A stretch of DNA of 64,000 nt from Jiulongibacter sp966250325. GTDB taxonomy: Bacteria; Bacteroidota; Bacteroidia; Cytophagales; Spirosomataceae. The position numbers were made by a program, and so were the translations under genes. A model generated the notes under the pieces. That model was given only the letters and a program-made list of their open reading frames with translations, was not told the origin of the DNA and did not search any database. The stretch spans positions 1-64,000 of the forward strand of contig CBINGY010000017.1 in assembly GCA_966250325.1 (NCBI GenBank), given 5' to 3'. Each line of letters starts with the position of its first letter. Within the stretch, counting starts at the first letter, position 1. Shown one piece after another: positions 8,291 to 15,764 of this stretch.

Positions 8291-8761
8291 ATGCTTAAGT
8301 CGTTCTGTTATTGGGCCTTCTTTTTTCTTTCAACGATCTGTTTGGCTCAGCAGACTGCCGTAAAGGAAGTGCAGGTGGGCGGACTCGCAGGCAGACCTTA
8401 CACTTTAAATCTGGAAACCCTCAAAACGTTTCCGGTGGCACGTATGGAACGTGATGGCAGTGAGTGGAAGGGGGTCTTGCTTCGTGATCTGATTGATAAG
8501 GCTGAGGTGGAATTGCCCTACAAGAAAGCACGTGGAGAGTATTACGTGCTGGTGTCTGCCGGTGATGGCTATAAAGTAATTTTTGCATGGAATGAGTTGT
8601 ATTCAGGGCCGGCTGGAAACAACACCTGGCTTTTCTTTGAAAAAGACGGAAAACCCATTGAAGACACCGGCAGATTTGTACTGCATTGTACGAGCGATCT
8701 GGTACAGGGCCCGCGACATGTGAAATGGGTGAACGAAATCCTCATAAAGAGAGATCAATGA
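8291..8761 (+). CDS. secreted sulfite-oxidase-like (Oxidored_molyb) domain protein
   Basis: A 156-residue protein with a signal peptide ending near ICLAQ. The mature part resembles the molybdopterin-dependent oxidoreductase (SUOX/YedY) fold in its later half: EWKGVLLRDLIDKA, YYVLVSAGDGYKVIFAWNE and VLHCTSDLVQGPRHVKWVNEI. It is much shorter than true SUOX/YedY enzymes (about 300 residues) and the segment that holds the molybdenum-coordinating Cys of those enzymes is missing, so it may bind no cofactor or only part of one. It is the first gene of the molybdate operon: modA begins inside its stop codon (ATGA). A role linked to molybdate or Mo-enzyme function is inferred from context. Confidence 0.72.
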   Translation: MLKSFCYWAFFFLSTICLAQQTAVKEVQVGGLAGRPYTLNLETLKTFPVARMERDGSEWKGVLLRDLIDKAEVELPYKKARGEYYVLVSAGDGYKVIFAWNELYSGPAGNNTWLFFEKDGKPIEDTGRFVLHCTSDLVQGPRHVKWVNEILIKRDQ

Positions 8762-9501
8762 ACGTACTCCTCAGAATTACCCTGATTTTGTTTTTCGTGA
8801 TGAGCTGCCGTTCAGAGGAAAAGCAAATACTTCGAATTGCTACCGCAGCAAATATGCAGTTTGCTATGGAAAAACTTTGTAAGCAATTTGAGGCTGAAAC
8901 AGGCATTAGGCCCGAGCTGATTCTCAGTTCTTCGGGTAAACTCACGGCTCAGATCCGCAACGGGGCCCCTTTCGACCTCTTTGTTTCGGCAGATATGTCG
9001 TATCCCCAGACCTTATTTGAGGAGGGTTTCGCCACCGCAGCACCGCAAGTTTATGGATTGGGAAAGCTTGTTTTATGGTCATATAATGAAAATCTACAGC
9101 CGTCGATAGAGATTTTGAGCACAGATTCACTAAAGCACCTCGCTATTGCTAATCCGAAAACAGCCCCTTACGGAACCGCCGCTTTGGAAGTAATCAGGCA
9201 CTATAACCTCGGGGAATTACTGCAGGATAAGCTGGTTTACGGAGAAAGTATTGCTCAGACCAATCAGTTTGTTGTATCGGGAGCTGCCGAGCTTGGCTTT
9301 ACCTCAATGTCTGTGGTGCTTTCGCCGCAAATGAAGGGTAAAGGAAAGTGGATTGAAATTCCCTCGCATTTGCATACGCCTATTAAGCAGGGAATCGTGA
9401 TTCTTAAACCTGGCGATGAAGCTCAGATTTTTTATGATTTTATTTTTTCGGCTTCTGCCCGCTCTATTCTTCAGGAATTCGGATATTCGGTAAGTGAATA
9501 A
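8758..9501 (+). CDS. modA: molybdate ABC transporter substrate-binding protein
   Basis: About 247 residues from the ATG at 8758, which overlaps the previous stop as ATGA; an upstream in-frame start would lie inside that gene. A lipoprotein signal ends at FFVMSC (Cys15-16 region), so the protein is probably tethered to the membrane. ModA motifs are clear: IATAANMQFAMEKLCKQFE, ILSSSGKLTAQIRNGAPFDLFVSADM, IANPKTAPYGTAALEV and the late GAAELGFTSMS. These bind the oxyanion through Ser and Tyr groups in known ModA. It delivers molybdate (or tungstate) to ModB. Confidence 0.93.
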   Translation: MNVLLRITLILFFVMSCRSEEKQILRIATAANMQFAMEKLCKQFEAETGIRPELILSSSGKLTAQIRNGAPFDLFVSADMSYPQTLFEEGFATAAPQVYGLGKLVLWSYNENLQPSIEILSTDSLKHLAIANPKTAPYGTAALEVIRHYNLGELLQDKLVYGESIAQTNQFVVSGAAELGFTSMSVVLSPQMKGKGKWIEIPSHLHTPIKQGIVILKPGDEAQIFYDFIFSASARSILQEFGYSVSE

Positions 9502-9898
9502 ACTGGCGGTACACATATTTTCCATTGAAACTTCAGATTCCTTATCGCTGGTAGGACTGAAAACTGACTCTGGGCAGATACTAAAAACTGTGCTTATTGA
9601 TACTCCTCAAACCAACCCTCACCTTCAACTAAATCAAAGCCTTTGGGCCACATTTAAAGAAACGGAAGTGGTACTTGGCACCGATTCAACGCAGGCCATC
9701 AGTCTCCGAAACCGCCTTCCCGGGATTATTGAAAATATTGAGCAAGGAAAACTTCTAAGCCGGGTTTCTGTACAAACTGCCGATGGACCTGTAATTTCTG
9801 TAATCAGTTCTGAGGCCGTGAGCGAGCTTGGTTTATCTGAAGGCTGGCCGGTGACCTGCTTCGTTAAACTTAATGAGATTACATTGACCTATGAGTAA
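9494..9898 (+). CDS. free-standing molybdate-binding (Mop/TOBE) protein
   Basis: A 134-residue protein from a GTG at 9494, overlapping the modA stop by eight bases; its own stop overlaps modB. The second half is a typical Mop domain: ISLRNRLPGIIENIEQGKLLSR, then VISVISSEAVSELGLSEGWPV and FVKLNEI. The first half ends in LWATFKETEVVLGT, which matches the last strand of a Mop domain, so the protein looks like a tandem Mop with a divergent first copy. Such proteins bind molybdate as an intracellular store or sensor. Here it sits between modA and modB, an unusual position; ModC in this operon has only a short domain after its ATPase core. Confidence 0.75.
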   Translation: MNKLAVHIFSIETSDSLSLVGLKTDSGQILKTVLIDTPQTNPHLQLNQSLWATFKETEVVLGTDSTQAISLRNRLPGIIENIEQGKLLSRVSVQTADGPVISVISSEAVSELGLSEGWPVTCFVKLNEITLTYE

Positions 9899-10568
9899 CT
9901 GGGCACCTCTGTGGCTTACTTTTCGGCTGGCCGCCATCACCACGTTTTTACTTTTTCTGCTTTCTGTGCCTCTGGCCTTATGGCTTTCCGAAACAAAATC
10001 AAGACTCAAACCAGTTATTGAAACCCTCGTAAGTATGCCGTTGGTTTTGCCTCCTACGGTGCTGGGCTTTTATTTTTTACTGGCCTTTAGTCCGGCCAAT
10101 TTTTTTGGTCAATGGCTCAATGAATGGCTGGGTATCCGGCTCGTATTTTCGTTTGCGGGCCTTGTAATGGCCTCCTGTCTTTACAGCCTTCCTTTTATGG
10201 TTCACCCTATTCAGGCCGGCCTCAGTAATCTGCCTCCCTCGCTCAGAGAAGCTTCGTTTGTTATGGGTAAATCAAAATTTCAAACGTTGATTCAGGTCCT
10301 GTTACCGTGTATACGCACCTCCATGCTCACAGGACTAGTATTATCTTTTGCTCATACAGTGGGAGAATTTGGGGTGGTGCTGATGATTGGCGGGAATATC
10401 CCGGGAGAAACAAAAGTGGCATCCATAGCCATATACGACGAGGTAGAATCCCTGAACTATGCTGCCGCAAATGTGTATTCCTTTATTCTGTTTGCCATCA
10501 GTTTTGTTATTCTTCTCCTGGTTTATCTTATCAATGGCGGATACCTGAAACTTATCAAAAATGATTGA
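9891..10568 (+). CDS. modB: molybdate ABC transporter permease
   Basis: A 225-residue permease with about five to six transmembrane helices. The EAA loop, the coupling surface for the ATPase, is visible as SLREASFVMGKSKFQTLIQ (about residues 115-133). MPLVLPPTVLGFYFLLAF and HTVGEFGVVLMIGGNIPG are strongly typical of ModB. It overlaps the Mop gene by eight bases upstream and modC by eight bases downstream, so the transporter genes are translationally coupled. Together with ModA and ModC it imports molybdate or tungstate across the inner membrane. Confidence 0.95.
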   Translation: MSNWAPLWLTFRLAAITTFLLFLLSVPLALWLSETKSRLKPVIETLVSMPLVLPPTVLGFYFLLAFSPANFFGQWLNEWLGIRLVFSFAGLVMASCLYSLPFMVHPIQAGLSNLPPSLREASFVMGKSKFQTLIQVLLPCIRTSMLTGLVLSFAHTVGEFGVVLMIGGNIPGETKVASIAIYDEVESLNYAAANVYSFILFAISFVILLLVYLINGGYLKLIKND

Positions 10569-11427
10569 ACTGGCAATTCAGAAATCTTTGACTGCGGCAA
10601 CCGGCCCCTTGAATCTGAATGTGAACACTTCGATTCGAAAGGGAGAATTTGTGGTAATTTATGGCAAATCGGGAGCCGGAAAAACCTCCATGCTCCGAAT
10701 GCTGGCAGGTTTACTTACACCCGATCAAGGGGTGATTTCAGTGAATGGAAAGGTGTGGTTTGATAGTGAGAATAACTTCCATCTGGCTCCGCAATTGCGG
10801 AAACCCGGGTTTGTATTTCAGGATTATGCACTTTTCCCCCATCTGAGCGTCAAAAAAAATCTGGAGTTTGCCGGAGTAAGAGGGTCAAAAACAGAAGAGC
10901 TCCTGGAGATTATGGAAATAAGTGGCCTGGCCCACCAGAAACCTGAACGGCTTTCGGGAGGGCAAAAGCAACGAGTAGCCCTGGCAAGAGCCCTGGCTTC
11001 CGGTTCAGAAATTCTGCTGCTGGATGAGCCCCTCTCGGCTCTGGATCAGGAAATGCGAAAAAAAATAAGGGATTACCTCAGAGAGGTTCATCAGAAATTT
11101 GAGCTGACCACCCTCATGGTGAGCCATGATCCTTCCGAAATTCTTCAACTGGCCGACCGCGTTCTGGAACTTCGGGATGGAATGATCGTGACCGACAAAT
11201 CACCAATAGATTTTTTTTCTAAGACCGGTAGCAGTGCAAAATTCGCCTTTACGGGTGAAATACTTTCCATTGAAAAGGCGGATATAGTTTATGTGATTAG
11301 TATTCTGGTGGGTAATGACCTGGTGCGGATAATTGCCGATAAATCTGAAATTGGCCGGTTCTGTATCGGAGAAAAAGTAGGAGTAGGATCAAAAGCTTTT
11401 CATCCTTCAATTACGAAAATTTCTTAA
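10561..11427 (+). CDS. modC: molybdate ABC transporter ATP-binding protein
   Basis: A 288-residue ABC ATPase. Walker A GKSGAGKT is at residues 35-42, the Q-loop at FQDYALFPHLSV, the ABC signature at LSGGQKQR, Walker B at ILLLDEPLSALD and the H-loop in MVSHDPSE. After the ATPase core there are only about 75 residues, enough for one incomplete TOBE-like domain (FTGEILSIEKADIVYVISILVGND...), whereas E. coli ModC is about 350 residues. The missing molybdate-sensing domain may be supplied by the separate Mop protein encoded two genes upstream. Last gene of the operon. Confidence 0.93.
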   Translation: MIELAIQKSLTAATGPLNLNVNTSIRKGEFVVIYGKSGAGKTSMLRMLAGLLTPDQGVISVNGKVWFDSENNFHLAPQLRKPGFVFQDYALFPHLSVKKNLEFAGVRGSKTEELLEIMEISGLAHQKPERLSGGQKQRVALARALASGSEILLLDEPLSALDQEMRKKIRDYLREVHQKFELTTLMVSHDPSEILQLADRVLELRDGMIVTDKSPIDFFSKTGSSAKFAFTGEILSIEKADIVYVISILVGNDLVRIIADKSEIGRFCIGEKVGVGSKAFHPSITKIS

Positions 11428-11593
11428 GACGAAAAACCGGGCAAAAGGTCACAAAATTCTTTTCATTTTTTTCTTTCAATGGGTAAATAACCGAAGCCTC
11501 CAGACGAAGTAGTGAAACCTTATAATTGAAGAATCAGGAAATTTCATGAACTTCAAACCTGAAATTCTGCCTGATAATCGTTTGTTCTTAATT

Positions 11594-12331
11594 ATGAGAT
11601 TCCCCTTACTTGTTTTTGTTTTTCTTATCTTCCTGAGCTGGTCAGGGCACAGTCAAAACTCAATTGAAATCCCGAAAATTATTCAAACGTTTGATTCTTT
11701 GCGTCAAAGAAATATCCCTCTGGCAATTTACTCTCAGGAAAATTACGCAGACAGGAAACCTCTGATTTTCAGCCATGGATACGGCATGAATGACCCGCAA
11801 AGCTATCTCAGTTATTCCTACCTGACCTCTTATCTGGCTTCTCAAGGATATTTTGTGGTGAGCATTCAGCATGAATTACCCACCGACAGCCTCCTGCCAT
11901 TGGAAGGTATTCCACGGGTGGTGCGGCGGTCAAACTGGGAACGTGGTGTGGAAAACATCCATTTTGTAGTTGATTATCTTAAGAAATCATACCCTGAGCT
12001 CAATTTTCAGGAAATTACCCTGGGCGGTCATTCCAATGGAGGAGACATGGTGGCCCTGTTTCCGAATCTGTATCCTAACGAAGTACACCGCATTTTCACG
12101 CTAGACAATCGCCGGATGCCCTTGCCGGGAAACCATCACCTGAAGGTGCTCTCTATTCGCTCCAGCGATCAGCCTGCCGATGACGGGGTATTACCCGATT
12201 CTCATGAATTGAAGGATTTCGCAATAGAGATAATTACCTTGAAAAATACACAGCATAATGACATGGATGACCACGCCAGCGAGGAGCAAAGGAGAGAAAT
12301 TCAGCAACTTCTCGCGAATTTTCTGAGGTAA
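11594..12331 (+). CDS. secreted alpha/beta hydrolase
   Basis: About 245 residues from the ATG at 11594; starting there gives a clean signal peptide (MRFPLLVFVFLIFLSWSGHSQ), while an ATG 48 bases upstream would put 16 polar residues ahead of it. The fold is an alpha/beta hydrolase: LIFSHGYGMND carries the oxyanion HG turn, GGHSNGGDM is the nucleophile elbow with its Ser, and the C-terminal region TQHNDMDDH offers a His near the expected place; an Asp appears in IRSSDQPADDG. It resembles chlorophyllase/PAF-acetylhydrolase-like predicted dienelactone hydrolases rather than lipases. Substrate unknown. Monocistronic. Confidence 0.75.
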   Translation: MRFPLLVFVFLIFLSWSGHSQNSIEIPKIIQTFDSLRQRNIPLAIYSQENYADRKPLIFSHGYGMNDPQSYLSYSYLTSYLASQGYFVVSIQHELPTDSLLPLEGIPRVVRRSNWERGVENIHFVVDYLKKSYPELNFQEITLGGHSNGGDMVALFPNLYPNEVHRIFTLDNRRMPLPGNHHLKVLSIRSSDQPADDGVLPDSHELKDFAIEIITLKNTQHNDMDDHASEEQRREIQQLLANFLR

Positions 12332-12540
12332 ATTGAACTGAAAATTGGTTTGTAAATTACTACTGTGGTCACAACAAATCAGAGCCATTCGATTCAGAAA
12401 CATAGCCTGGTTCATAGTGCTTGTGGCCTGACACTTGTCTGGAAGAAACTTCTGCTTATCGAAAAAGTTAGCATAAATGCCGATGAACGGGTTCTCATTG
12501 AACAGAAAAGTGTATCTTGGTTTGAATAAATACCCTGAAA

Positions 12541-13428
12541 ATGAAAGAGATCAAAAAAGAAGATATCAAACAGGAGGTTTTTGACCTTTATGATGACTAC
12601 GCCCATAACCGGATAGATCGCCGTGACCTTATGCAGAAACTTTCTGCTTACGCGGTGGGCGGAATTACCCTGGCCTCGCTTACCAGTTTTATGATGCCCG
12701 ATTATATCAATAAAATTCAGGTGAAGCCAGATGATCCCAGAATAAAAACAGAGTACATCACCTATGCTTCTCCGAAAGGAGGAGGAGAAATAAAAGGATT
12801 ACTGTCTATGCCCGCCGACCTCAAAAAAGCAGTGGGCGGGGTAATCGTGGTTCATGAAAACCGCGGGCTTAACCCTTACATTGAAGATGTGGGCCGAAGA
12901 GCCGCTCTGGCCGGGTTTATTTCGCTGGCCCCAGACGCACTCACCCCATTGGGCGGCTACCCAGGAAATGATGATGAGGGCCGTACCATGCAAAGCAAAC
13001 GCGACCGGAACGAAATGCTGGAAGACTTTATAGCTGCGGCAGAACATCTTAAAAAGCATAAAAATTGTAATGGCAAAATGGGAGCTGTAGGCTTTTGTTT
13101 TGGTGGCTGGGTGGTTAATATGATGGCCGTGCGAATGCCCGATCTGAAAGCGAGTGTTCCTTTTTACGGCGGTCAGCCAGATGCCGCAGATGTAGTTTCT
13201 ATAAAAGCCCCTTTGCAAATTCATTATGCAAGTCTGGATACCCGCGTAAATGCCGGGTGGCCTGCTTATGAAGACGTATTGAAAGCTGCCGGCAAATCCT
13301 ATGAAATGTTTATGTATGAAAATGTAAATCATGGTTTCCATAACGACACCACTCCCCGATACGATGAAGCCGCCGCAAAGCTGGCCTGGGAAAGAACAGT
13401 GGATTTTTTTGAAAGATATTTAGGATAG
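12541..13428 (+). CDS. dienelactone hydrolase family protein (hybrid 3' end)
   Basis: A 295-residue protein. Residues 1-60 include a helical lead with a hydrophobic stretch (SAYAVGGITLASLTSFM), possibly a Tat-like or membrane anchor as in many bacterial carboxymethylenebutenolidase homologues. The hydrolase domain carries the Cys nucleophile in GFCFGGW (Cys186), Asp233 in SLDTRV and His264 in NVNHGFH, an intact dienelactone hydrolase triad, plus the HENRGL oxyanion segment. The final codons, after LAWERTVDFF, read ERYLG; an identical LAWERTVDFF followed by KKKLS and a stop lies 2.2 kb downstream (15577-15624), so the present 3' end seems to have been replaced by an insertion event. Confidence 0.88.
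   Translation: MKEIKKEDIKQEVFDLYDDYAHNRIDRRDLMQKLSAYAVGGITLASLTSFMMPDYINKIQVKPDDPRIKTEYITYASPKGGGEIKGLLSMPADLKKAVGGVIVVHENRGLNPYIEDVGRRAALAGFISLAPDALTPLGGYPGNDDEGRTMQSKRDRNEMLEDFIAAAEHLKKHKNCNGKMGAVGFCFGGWVVNMMAVRMPDLKASVPFYGGQPDAADVVSIKAPLQIHYASLDTRVNAGWPAYEDVLKAAGKSYEMFMYENVNHGFHNDTTPRYDEAAAKLAWERTVDFFERYLG
13380..13410 (+). repeat. 31-bp direct repeat, left copy
   Basis: Identical over 31 bases to 15576-15606. This copy is inside the dienelactone hydrolase gene and encodes LAWERTVDFF; identity stops abruptly at both ends. It marks the left boundary of an AT-rich two-gene segment. Confidence 0.9.
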
Positions 13429-13451
13429 TTTTATTGAGACAAACTTTATGG

Positions 13452-13480
13452 AAGGCAGAATTGATAAAATTCTGCCTTTT
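13452..13480 (+). terminator. terminator of the dienelactone hydrolase gene
   Basis: An 11-bp perfect stem (AAGGCAGAATT, 13452-13462, pairing with 13468-13478) with a five-base loop, followed by TT and ATATTTT. It lies 23 bases past the stop codon. Confidence 0.8.
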
Positions 13481-13526
13481 ATATTTTAGAAGAATTATAT
13501 TTAGAACAAATTTCATTTGTTAACCT

Positions 13527-14252
13527 ATGAATCACCGACTTGTCTTATCCATACCCCAGCCCTGTACTGAGAAGTATTCAAATTTTGAGAGAACTTTGAC
13601 TGGTGGGTTTTGTAACCACTGCCAGAAAGAAGTAGCAGACTTTTCAAAAATGAAGGATCCAGAAATTATTGACTATTTCAAGTCTACATCCAGCAAGACT
13701 TGCGGAAGATTCAGGAAAGATCAGCTGAAAACTTATTCGATTAAAAACTCTCAGGCTCACCCAAAGCTTGCTAATCCAAAATGGGGATGGACATTGTTCC
13801 CTCTTTCCATTTTTCTGTTTTTAAAACCAGAAATGAGCCAGGCTCAATTTTTCAACAAACAGCAGAAAGTTCAAAAGGACTTTCATTCCAATTCACTGGA
13901 ATCAAGAATGGACTCGCTAAGCATAATCAAGGGAACTGTATTGGTTGAAGATATCCCGTTACCGGGAGTTAGCATTGCACTAAAAGGAACTATGAAAGGC
14001 ACCAGTACCAATAAAGATGGTGAATTTACCTTTAAAACTCCCCTATTGAAAGAAGAAACTCTTCAGTTTAGCTTTATCGGATATAAAACCAAAGAGATAA
14101 AAATATTGCCTAAAGAACTAATTGACAACCAAATTGATCTAAATATAATCCTTGACGAAGACGATATGGTTCTCATGGGTGAAGTAGAAGTAGCAGGACT
14201 CTATCAATCCAAAAAAACTGTTTTTAAAAGAATAAAATCGATGTTCCGTTGA
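13527..14252 (+). CDS. CarboxypepD_reg-like protein with cysteine-rich N-terminus and membrane anchor
   Basis: A 241-residue protein. The N-terminal 65 residues match a small cytoplasmic module common in Bacteroidota: LSIPQPCTEKYSNFE, GGFCNHCQKEVADFS and later KTCGRFR, with cysteines that could bind metal. A single hydrophobic segment (WTLFPLSIFLFL, about residues 90-103) follows, ending MSQAQ as if at a cleavage or exit site. Residues about 128-200 are a carboxypeptidase regulatory-like beta-sandwich (IKGTVLVEDIPLPGVSI, GEFTFKTP, FIGYKTKEI). So a cytoplasmic Cys module and a periplasmic beta-sandwich on one chain are suggested. The next gene starts in its stop codon. Base composition is AT-richer than the flanks. 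Confidence 0.68.
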   Translation: MNHRLVLSIPQPCTEKYSNFERTLTGGFCNHCQKEVADFSKMKDPEIIDYFKSTSSKTCGRFRKDQLKTYSIKNSQAHPKLANPKWGWTLFPLSIFLFLKPEMSQAQFFNKQQKVQKDFHSNSLESRMDSLSIIKGTVLVEDIPLPGVSIALKGTMKGTSTNKDGEFTFKTPLLKEETLQFSFIGYKTKEIKILPKELIDNQIDLNIILDEDDMVLMGEVEVAGLYQSKKTVFKRIKSMFR

Positions 14253-15316
14253 CCAAAATTCTAATCTTATTCCTTTTGTTTTCACAATTAAAGGCTTTTG
14301 CTCAACTCTCCGATTTTCCAGGAATTGATTTTACAAAAGCCGATAGCATTGCCAGCCTTTATTACAATGAAAATCTAAACAATTTGCCCAGACTTTCTTA
14401 TCTGCTCACATCTGATCTGAATACGGATATTGAAAAATTTAGGGCCGTCTATACATGGGTTAGCAATAACATTGAAAATGATTTTAGCCTCTATCAAAAA
14501 AATGAGCGAAAGTTATACAAATTCAGAAGTGATCAGGAAGCCCTTAAAAAATGGCAAAATAAAATTAGGAGAAAATTCTTCAGGGATTTACTTCGAAAGC
14601 AAAAGACTATTTGTACGGGTTACGCTTATCTCGTTAGGGAGTTATCTACACTTGCCGACATTGACTGTAAAATTATAGATGGCTACGGTAGAAATATCGT
14701 TTCAAACATCTCTGAGCCCGGCTTGCCTAATCACTCCTGGAATGCAGTTAAATTAAATGGCAAATGGTATTTATGTGATCCCACTCTTTCCAGTGGTAGC
14801 AATGAGATAAATAATGGAAGTGCCACTTTTGTTCGCGACTTCTTTGATGGTTATTTCCTGGCCAATCCCCGAATGTTTGTCACAAACCACTATCCAATGG
14901 ATACCGCCTGGTTGCTAATAAATGAAAAGCCTGAATTGAAAGATTTTCTGAACGCCCCAATCATCTACAAGGATAATTATCGTACCGAAATTTACCATGT
15001 CGATCCAACAACGAAAGACATAGAAACTGTGGTCAATAAACCTCTGACGTTCCTTCTTGATGGTCGAAAGAATATTTCCCCTTCTAAACTGGGAGGTTTA
15101 CTGTCTCAAGGCCAAAAAGAAACCTTTTTTGACCTTAATGCAATTCGTGACGAAAACTCACTAATCATATTTGAATATACCTTCAAAAAACCCGGGAATT
15201 ATGACCTTCATCTCATGTACGAAGGGAAGTATATTATGACTTTCAGTATTCAAGTAAATAAACATAGAACGAACCGAGACGATAATTCAGCACCTGAACA
15301 ATATCCAAATAACTAG
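14249..15316 (+). CDS. secreted transglutaminase-like protein
   Basis: A 355-residue protein starting at a TTG that overlaps the previous stop (TTGA), with a signal peptide MTKILILFLLFSQLKAFAQ. The core is a transglutaminase-like cysteine peptidase fold: Cys122 in TICTGYAYLVRE, His162 in LPNHSWNAVKLNGKWYLCD and Asp177 give an intact Cys-His-Asp triad. The N-terminal FRAVYTWVSNNIEND segment is typical of the animal-cytokinesis-like (KyphoscoliosisCyK3-type) subgroup found in bacteria. The last 100 residues look beta-rich. Coupled with the preceding CarboxypepD_reg gene, it may act on peptides or proteins in the periplasm; the substrate is unknown. Lies within the repeat-bounded insert. Confidence 0.78.
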   Translation: MTKILILFLLFSQLKAFAQLSDFPGIDFTKADSIASLYYNENLNNLPRLSYLLTSDLNTDIEKFRAVYTWVSNNIENDFSLYQKNERKLYKFRSDQEALKKWQNKIRRKFFRDLLRKQKTICTGYAYLVRELSTLADIDCKIIDGYGRNIVSNISEPGLPNHSWNAVKLNGKWYLCDPTLSSGSNEINNGSATFVRDFFDGYFLANPRMFVTNHYPMDTAWLLINEKPELKDFLNAPIIYKDNYRTEIYHVDPTTKDIETVVNKPLTFLLDGRKNISPSKLGGLLSQGQKETFFDLNAIRDENSLIIFEYTFKKPGNYDLHLMYEGKYIMTFSIQVNKHRTNRDDNSAPEQYPNN

Positions 15317-15575
15317 AAATAAATAAAAACCATGGAATCGGTTTCTCATTGAAAAGAAACATTTTAGGAAGCTAGTATTATTATTTGGGTGTAGTTCCTG
15401 AATTTCAAGTATGTGACCCAGGTATACTTTCTACATCAGATGCCCATGAAGGTCTATAGTGGAAAGAAACGATCTGAATTTCGGCATTCAACATCTACCT
15501 ACCTCTGCAAATTTAACAAGTAGTTTTCGAAATGGTCACTATCAAAATTTCTCAACAATCAGCGTTAATAAAATG
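15317..15575. other. AT-rich non-coding tail of the insert
   Basis: No open frame of note and no RNA-like structure that I can support. It separates the transglutaminase gene from the right copy of the 31-bp repeat. Confidence 0.5.
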
Positions 15576-15606
15576 GCTGGCCTGGGAAAGAACAGTGGAT
15601 TTTTTT
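15576..15606 (+). repeat. 31-bp direct repeat, right copy
   Basis: Perfect copy of 13380-13410. The bases just upstream (AGCGTTAATAAAATGG) show no similarity to the hydrolase gene, so the junction coincides with the repeat edge. Confidence 0.9.
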
Positions 15607-15624
15607 AAGAAAAAACTTTCGTAG
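15577..15624 (+). pseudogene. stranded 3' end of a dienelactone hydrolase gene
   Basis: In the frame of the upstream hydrolase this stretch reads LAWERTVDFFKKKLS followed by a TAG stop at 15622-15624, and a strong terminator starts eight bases later. FFKK(K/H)L is the common C-terminal end of dienelactone hydrolases, so this is probably the original 3' end, cut off from the rest of the gene (12541-13410) when the 2.2-kb segment arrived. Confidence 0.65.
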
Positions 15625-15631
15625 CGTCCAG

Positions 15632-15664
15632 GAAAGCAGAGGCCGATTGAGCCTCTGCTTTCTT
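15632..15664 (+). terminator. terminator behind the stranded hydrolase 3' end
   Basis: A 12-bp perfect stem, GAAAGCAGAGGC (15632-15643) with GCCTCTGCTTTC (15651-15662), a seven-base loop and a short T tract. Probably the ancestral hydrolase terminator. Confidence 0.75.
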
Positions 15665-15764
15665 TCCAATTTCGTTTTCACACCAAATAAAAGCCTGATT
15701 ACCCTCTTCCCGGAATATGACCACGGTCATCATTACACGTTTTATACCCGGGTAGTTTTGCCGA

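Noticed and set aside
8686..8757. Earlier in-frame ATG for modA
   Set aside because: It lies inside the SUOX-like gene and precedes no signal peptide; the ATG at 8758 gives a lipoprotein signal and an ATGA overlap.
12799..13341. 180-codon antisense frame inside the dienelactone hydrolase gene
   Set aside because: A shadow of a real gene with intact catalytic residues; no start signal or family match.
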